Of a DNA stretch of 64,000 nucleotides, positions 59,497 through 64,000 are shown piece by piece. The stretch is from Paraburkholderia hayleyella (GTDB lineage: Bacteria; Pseudomonadota; Gammaproteobacteria; Burkholderiales; Burkholderiaceae), in NCBI RefSeq assembly GCF_009455685.1, contig NZ_QPES01000001.1, positions 3,038,001 through 3,102,000 on the forward strand, in the 5' to 3' direction. The notes under the pieces were generated by a model, which worked only from the letters and a program-made list of their open reading frames with translations, searched no databases and was not told the origin of the DNA. Every line of letters begins with the position of its first letter. Position 1 is the first letter of the stretch. Both the position numbers and the translations under genes were made by a program.

Positions 59497-60864
59497 ATGC
59501 TCGATACTCTCACTCAACGGATGGCGCGCGTCGTCAAAACGCTGCGCGGCGAAGCCCGGCTTACCGAAGCCAACACACAGGAAATGCTGCGAGAAGTGCG
59601 GCTCGCCCTTCTCGACGCCGATGTCGCGCTGCCCGTGGTGCGCGAATTTGTCGCCAAGGTCAAAGAGAAAGCGCTAGGCGAAGAAGTCCTCAGCAGCCTG
59701 TCGCCAGGCCAGGCGCTAGTCGGCGTCGTACAGCGCGAACTGACTGCGATCATTGGCGGCGACTACGAAGGCCAGGCGGCCGAACTCAATCTGTCTGTCA
59801 CGCCGCCCGCCATTATCCTGATGGCTGGGCTACAGGGCGCGGGCAAAACCACAACGGTTGGCAAGCTCGCCAAACTGCTCCGCGAAAAATATAAAAAGAA
59901 AGTCCTCACGGTGTCGTGTGACGTCTACCGGCCCGCCGCCATCGCCCAGTTGCAAACCGTCACCGCTCAAGTCGGCGCGGACTTCTTCCCATCCGAACCC
60001 GGACAAAAACCCGTCGATATCGCATGCGCCGCCCTGGACTGGGCGAAGCGTCACTATCACGATGTCTTGCTGGTCGATACCGCTGGCCGCCACGGCATTG
60101 ACGAAGCGATGATGCAGGAAATTACCGCGCTGCATCACGCGCTCAATCCGGTCGAAACCCTGTTCGTCGTCGATGCCATGGCCGGCCAGGATGCGGTTAA
60201 TACCGCCCGGGCCTTCAATGATGCATTGCCGCTTACGGGCGTGGTGCTCACCAAGCTCGATGGCGATTCACGTGGCGGTGCCGCGCTGTCGGTACGTCAC
60301 GTGACAGGCAAGCCGATCAAGTTCGTCGGGGTCGCCGAAAAGCTCGACGGGCTCGAAATCTTCTATCCCGAGCGGATGGCAAACCGTATTCTCGGGATGG
60401 GCGACATCCTTGCACTGGTCGAAGAAGCTCAACGCGGCGTGGATGTCCAGGCGGCGCAAAAGCTTGCCGACAAGGTAAAAAAAGGCGGAGACTTCGATCT
60501 CAATGATTTCCGCGCACAACTGTCGCAGATGAAAAACATGGGCGGCCTGTCCACCCTGATGGACAAACTCCCCGCACAGTTTCAGCAGGCGGCCTCTGGG
60601 GCCGATATGGGGCAGGCAGAAAAACAGATGCGCCGCATGGAAGGCATCATCAATTCAATGACCCCCGCTGAACGCGCCAAACCCGAACTGATCAAGGCGA
60701 CCCGCAAACGCCGCATTGCCAGGGGCGCGGGCGTGCAGGTGCAAGAGGTCAACCGCATGCTGAACCAGTATGACCAGATGCGCACCATGATGAAAAAACT
60801 CAAAGGCGGCAATATGCAAAAAATGATGCGCGGCATGAAAGGCATGCTGCCCGGCATGCGTTAA
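59497..60864 (+). CDS. ffh: Signal recognition particle GTPase Ffh
   Basis: Ffh binds signal sequences and 4.5S RNA and delivers ribosomes to the membrane. The 455-aa product has the N domain, the G domain with GLQGAGKTTTVGKLAKLL, DTAGRHGIDEAMMQEI and TKLDGDSRGGAALSV, and a methionine-rich M domain ending KKLKGGNMQKMMRGMKGMLP. Complete. Confidence 0.97.
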   Translation: MLDTLTQRMARVVKTLRGEARLTEANTQEMLREVRLALLDADVALPVVREFVAKVKEKALGEEVLSSLSPGQALVGVVQRELTAIIGGDYEGQAAELNLSVTPPAIILMAGLQGAGKTTTVGKLAKLLREKYKKKVLTVSCDVYRPAAIAQLQTVTAQVGADFFPSEPGQKPVDIACAALDWAKRHYHDVLLVDTAGRHGIDEAMMQEITALHHALNPVETLFVVDAMAGQDAVNTARAFNDALPLTGVVLTKLDGDSRGGAALSVRHVTGKPIKFVGVAEKLDGLEIFYPERMANRILGMGDILALVEEAQRGVDVQAAQKLADKVKKGGDFDLNDFRAQLSQMKNMGGLSTLMDKLPAQFQQAASGADMGQAEKQMRRMEGIINSMTPAERAKPELIKATRKRRIARGAGVQVQEVNRMLNQYDQMRTMMKKLKGGNMQKMMRGMKGMLPGMR

Positions 60865-60969
60865 TCTCGCTGCCGTTGGTACATCCGTACATCCGCCCCC
60901 ATGACGAGCGCCCACAGGCGCTCCTCTTCATATCCGACCCACCCGACCCGTTACCACTCGCCAGACGTC

Positions 60970-61518
60970 ATGAACCGAGAAGAAGCCCTGCAGATACTTA
61001 GCCAGTCCGAAGAAATCGTGTCGGCCCGCGACGTCAAATCCTCCATCGAAACCATGGCGGCCGCCATTCGCGCCGAGATGCACAACGACTTCCCACTGGT
61101 ACTTTCCGTGATGGGCGGCGCTGCGGTATTCACCGGCATGTTGCTGCCGCACCTCGACTTCCCGCTCGAATTCGACTATATCCACCTGACCCGCTACCGC
61201 AATACCACTCAGGGCGGCCCCGACATGCAATGGCGCGTGGCGCCCGCCGAATCCGTTAAAGACCGGGTCGTACTCGTACTAGATGACATTCTTGACGAAG
61301 GCGAAACAATGGCCGCAATCCGGGACCGGATTCTCGCAATGGGCGCTAAACGTTTTATGAGCGCGGTACTGTGCGAAAAAAATATTCCGCAAGACAAGCC
61401 GCTGCGACCCGACTTTTGTGGCTTCGAGGTGCCCAACCGCTATGTATTCGGCTGCGGCATGGACGCGAAGGGATATTGGCGCAACCTGCCCGGCATTCGT
61501 GCGCTAACCAGCGTCTGA
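60970..61518 (+). CDS. hpt: Hypoxanthine-guanine phosphoribosyltransferase
   Basis: The enzyme salvages purine bases with PRPP. The ATG at 60970 gives 182 aa; an in-frame ATG at 60901 would add residues unlike the family. The PRPP-binding motif is VVLVLDDILDEGETMAAIRD, and FPLVLSVMGGAAVFTGMLLP and FCGFEVPNRYVFGCGMD are also conserved. It follows ffh by 105 nt. Cytoplasmic. Confidence 0.92.
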   Translation: MNREEALQILSQSEEIVSARDVKSSIETMAAAIRAEMHNDFPLVLSVMGGAAVFTGMLLPHLDFPLEFDYIHLTRYRNTTQGGPDMQWRVAPAESVKDRVVLVLDDILDEGETMAAIRDRILAMGAKRFMSAVLCEKNIPQDKPLRPDFCGFEVPNRYVFGCGMDAKGYWRNLPGIRALTSV

Positions 61519-61566
61519 GCGGTAAAGCCTAACCGTTACCGTTTCAGAACGAATCCCGGATACACA

Positions 61567-61598
61567 AAAAGAAAAGCGGCCTTGGCCGCTTTTCTTTT
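61567..61598. terminator. Bidirectional terminator between hpt and proS
   Basis: AAAAGAAAAGCGGCC and GGCCGCTTTTCTTTT are exact 15-bp arms around a TT loop, with A- and T-rich outer ends. It serves hpt on the plus strand and proS on the minus strand. Confidence 0.9.
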
Positions 61599-61651
61599 AC
61601 TAAAACGCTTAACTGCACCTTGAACTGTACCTATTCGACCCGGCGACGCAT

Positions 61652-63388
61652 CTAGCCCGCCAGCCTTGCACGAATTTTTTCGACCACCTCTTGCGCGGCT
61701 CCATCAACCGGCAACAGCGTGGCCTCGCTCTCGCGCCGGCCCTGATATTCAACCCGGCCCTCCTTCAGCCCACGATCGCCAATCACCACACGGTGCGGCA
61801 CGCCGATCAGCTCCCAATCCGCAAACATTACGCCTGGGCGCTCACCGCGATCATCGAGAATCACATCCACCCCTGCCGCCATGAGCGCTGCATACAACTT
61901 GTCGGTCTGTTCACGAACGGCATCGCTGCGGTCATACCCCATCGGACATAACACGACTTCAAATGGCGCAATGGCCTCGGGCCAGATAATGCCGCGCTCA
62001 TCGAAATTCTGTTCGATCGCAGCGCCAAGAATACGTGTCACGCCAATGCCATAGCACCCCATCATCATGACCTGCGGTTTGCCAGATTCGTCGAGATAGG
62101 TTGCATTCATCGCCTCGGAATACTTGCTGCCAAGCTGAAACACGTGGCCCACTTCGATGCCGCGGCAAATATCAAGCACGCCTTTGCCATCCGGCGATGG
62201 ATCGCCCTTTTTGACGTTACGCAGATCCGCGACGACAGGCTCCGGTAAATCACGCCCCCAGTTCACACCCGTCATGTGGAAATCCACTTCGTTGGCGCCA
62301 ACAACGAAATCGCTCATGTTAGCCACCGTACGATCGGCGATCACATTGACCGGTTTTTTCGTCCCTAGCGGCCCGAGATAGCCCGGCGGCGTGCCAAACC
62401 ATTCGATGATTTCGTTTTCAGTGGCAAAACGGAACGTGCCGAGGCCAGGCAGCTTGCTCACCTTGATTTCGTTCAGGTCGTGGTCACCGCGCAGCATCAA
62501 AAGCCAGAGAGTGGGTTCAGCCCCCTCGTTGTCAGTGGCCAGCACGATGGATTTGATCGTGCGCTCAAGCGGAATAGCCAGTAGTTCGGCCACGGCATCG
62601 CATTTTGCCTTACCCGGCGTGGCCGTTTTTTGCATGGCGGCCGTGGGCTCCGCGCGTTCCGCATACAGCGGCAAAGCCTCGGCGGCCTCCACGTTCGCGG
62701 CGAAATCTGACGTGGGGCAATACGCGATCGCATCTTCGCCCGTATCGGCAATCACATGGAACTCATGCGAGCCGCTACCGCCAATCGAGCCGTTATCCGC
62801 CGCCACCGGACGAAAATCGAGCCCCAAACGGGTAAAAATACGCACATAGGCGTCGTACATCTTCTGATATGACGCCTGCAAACCAGCCAGATCCTTATCG
62901 AATGAATACGCGTCTTTCATGATGAATTCACGGCCGCGCATCACGCCAAAACGCGGACGAATCTCATCGCGGAACTTCGTCTGAACCTGATAAAAATTAA
63001 CCGGCATCTGGCGGTAACTCTTGATCTGGTTACGCGCGATATCCGTGACGACTTCCTCGTGCGTCGGCCCAATCACAAAATCATTTTGGCGGCGATCCTT
63101 GAAGCGCAGCAACTCCGGGCCATATTGTTCCCAGCGGCCGGACTCCTGCCATAACTCAGCGGGCTGCACGGCGGGCATCAGCAGCTCGATGGCCCCCGCC
63201 CGCGTCATTTCTTCGCGGACAATCGCTTCGACTTTACGAATCGAACGCAAACCCACCGGCAAATAATTGTAGATGCCGCCCGCAACGCGGCGAATCATGC
63301 CCGCGCGCACCATGAGTTTGTGACTGACGATTTCGGCGTCAGCAGGGGCTTCTTTTAGCGTGCCGATAAAAAACTGGGTGGCTTTCAT
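61652..63388 (-). CDS. proS: Prolyl-tRNA synthetase
   Basis: The enzyme charges tRNA-Pro. The 578-aa product is the bacterial long form with the INS editing domain (about residues 230-390: CDAVAELLAIPLERTIKSIV). Class II motifs are GVMRGREFIMKDAYSFDKD, FIGPTHEEVVTDIARN-like, and MMMGCYGIGVTRILGAAIEQ. It is divergent from rppH. Confidence 0.96.
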   Translation of the reverse strand: MKATQFFIGTLKEAPADAEIVSHKLMVRAGMIRRVAGGIYNYLPVGLRSIRKVEAIVREEMTRAGAIELLMPAVQPAELWQESGRWEQYGPELLRFKDRRQNDFVIGPTHEEVVTDIARNQIKSYRQMPVNFYQVQTKFRDEIRPRFGVMRGREFIMKDAYSFDKDLAGLQASYQKMYDAYVRIFTRLGLDFRPVAADNGSIGGSGSHEFHVIADTGEDAIAYCPTSDFAANVEAAEALPLYAERAEPTAAMQKTATPGKAKCDAVAELLAIPLERTIKSIVLATDNEGAEPTLWLLMLRGDHDLNEIKVSKLPGLGTFRFATENEIIEWFGTPPGYLGPLGTKKPVNVIADRTVANMSDFVVGANEVDFHMTGVNWGRDLPEPVVADLRNVKKGDPSPDGKGVLDICRGIEVGHVFQLGSKYSEAMNATYLDESGKPQVMMMGCYGIGVTRILGAAIEQNFDERGIIWPEAIAPFEVVLCPMGYDRSDAVREQTDKLYAALMAAGVDVILDDRGERPGVMFADWELIGVPHRVVIGDRGLKEGRVEYQGRRESEATLLPVDGAAQEVVEKIRARLAG

Positions 63389-63540
63389 TCAGAATTTTCC
63401 AAAAGCGGCGGCACAAGCTGTGCCGCGCAAAGATTCAAAAACAAGGTGGAATGCGAACCCGCTGTGACAGCGCCAGGCGGCATGCCGGAGCAAATCGTGC
63501 CATTCTGCGGCGAACCGCTGCGCCGGGTCCGTTATCTGTT

Positions 63541-63546
63541 TATAAT
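63541..63546 (+). promoter_or_regulatory. TATAAT -10 element of rppH
   Basis: A perfect TATAAT lies 33 bp before the rppH start codon. The -35 is weak. The region between the two start codons (63389-63579) must also hold the proS promoter. Confidence 0.5.
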
Positions 63547-63579
63547 CAAAGCAATTTTAAAGGATTCGAAGGTGGTTGT

Positions 63580-64000
63580 ATGCTGGATCGTGAAGGCTTT
63601 CGCCCGAACGTCGGCATCATCCTCTTGAACGCACACAATGAAGTGTTTTGGGGCAAACGGCTCCGTGAACATTCCTGGCAGTTTCCGCAAGGGGGCATCA
63701 AGTATGGCGAGACCCCCGTCCAAGCGATGTATCGGGAGTTACACGAAGAAACCGGGCTGCGTCCTGAACACATCAAGGTGATCGGTCGCACACGCGACTG
63801 GTTGCGTTATGAGGTGCCGGACAAGTTCATCAAGCGCGAAGTACGCGGCCACTACCGTGGCCAGAAACAAATCTGGTTCCTGCTTCGAATGCTCGGGCGC
63901 GATTGCGATATTTGCTTGCGCGCGACAGATCACCCGGAATTCGATGCATGGCGCTGGAATGAATACTGGGTACCGCTAGATTGCGTGATTGAATTCAAGC
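63580..64000 (+). CDS. rppH: RNA pyrophosphohydrolase RppH, 5' part
   Basis: RppH removes pyrophosphate from mRNA 5' ends and triggers RNase E decay. The first 140 codons are visible and the gene continues past the window. The N-terminus MLDREGFRPNVGIILLNAHN and WQFPQGGIKYGETP are RppH-typical, and the Nudix box runs through GETPVQAMYRELHEETGL. Placement divergent from proS is usual in Burkholderiaceae. Confidence 0.96.
   Translation, partial: MLDREGFRPNVGIILLNAHNEVFWGKRLREHSWQFPQGGIKYGETPVQAMYRELHEETGLRPEHIKVIGRTRDWLRYEVPDKFIKREVRGHYRGQKQIWFLLRMLGRDCDICLRATDHPEFDAWRWNEYWVPLDCVIEFK

Overview
The window is a chromosomal segment of a betaproteobacterium, most likely a member of the Burkholderiaceae (Burkholderia or Paraburkholderia group). 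The support is the gene content and order: edd-eda with divergent hexR, holA-lptE-leuS, bamE diverging from fur, tkt-gapA, thiL-pgpA-pncC, aroQ-accB-accC-prmA followed by a DUF3426 gene and tpx, nrdA-nrdB followed by a lysine/alanine-rich histone H1-like gene, and ffh-hpt-proS-rppH. Most of the window is GC-rich housekeeping DNA. No tRNA, rRNA, transposase, phage gene or CRISPR array was seen.

Layout. 1-674 is the 5' part of a gluconate permease gene. 1064-7577 is a visibly AT-richer array of three tandem, near-identical units of about 2.19 kb, all on the minus strand. Each unit encodes a small membrane-anchored protein (195 aa) and then, with a 13-nt overlap, an exported lipase-like protein (457-461 aa) with a GHSQGN nucleophile motif. 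7604-11437 is the Entner-Doudoroff locus: eda, edd and divergent hexR with two matching operator-like sites. 11434-21570 carries hemJ, proA, holA, lptE, leuS, exbD, exbB, dapB, bamE and fur. 21731-27721 carries gapA, tkt, an LD-carboxypeptidase, a VOC protein and rsmE. 27882-29201 holds a secreted guanyl-specific RNase with a barstar-type partner and a possible small RNA. 29218-41901 carries maeB, thiL, pgpA, pncC, pyrF, mtgA, aroE, an RNB exoribonuclease, a YqiA-type esterase, mpl and an uncharacterised gene. 41918-51344 carries tlpA, aroQ, accBC, prmA, the DUF3426 gene, tpx, a PfkB kinase, a SlyB-type lipoprotein and an MFS transporter. 51494-57480 is the ribonucleotide reductase locus with two NrdR boxes. 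57606-64000 carries ampD, a frameshifted small gene, ypjD/ccsA, ffh, hpt, proS and the start of rppH.

How the genes work together. Gluconate uptake (gntP), Edd, Eda and HexR form a sugar-acid catabolic set that feeds triose phosphate to GapA and connects with transketolase. Several operons maintain the envelope (lptE, bamE, mtgA, mpl, ampD, LD-carboxypeptidase, slyB, exbBD). AccBC start fatty-acid synthesis. NrdAB supply dNTPs under probable NrdR control.

The most unusual object is the triplicated two-gene array. Outer parts of the units are almost identical between copies. The region spanning the 3' end of the small gene and the 5' end of the lipase-like gene differs in every copy. That is the pattern expected if the two proteins recognise each other and specificity is diversifying, for example effector with immunity protein or lipase with dedicated foldase. 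I do not recognise either family by name and cannot assign a demonstrated function.
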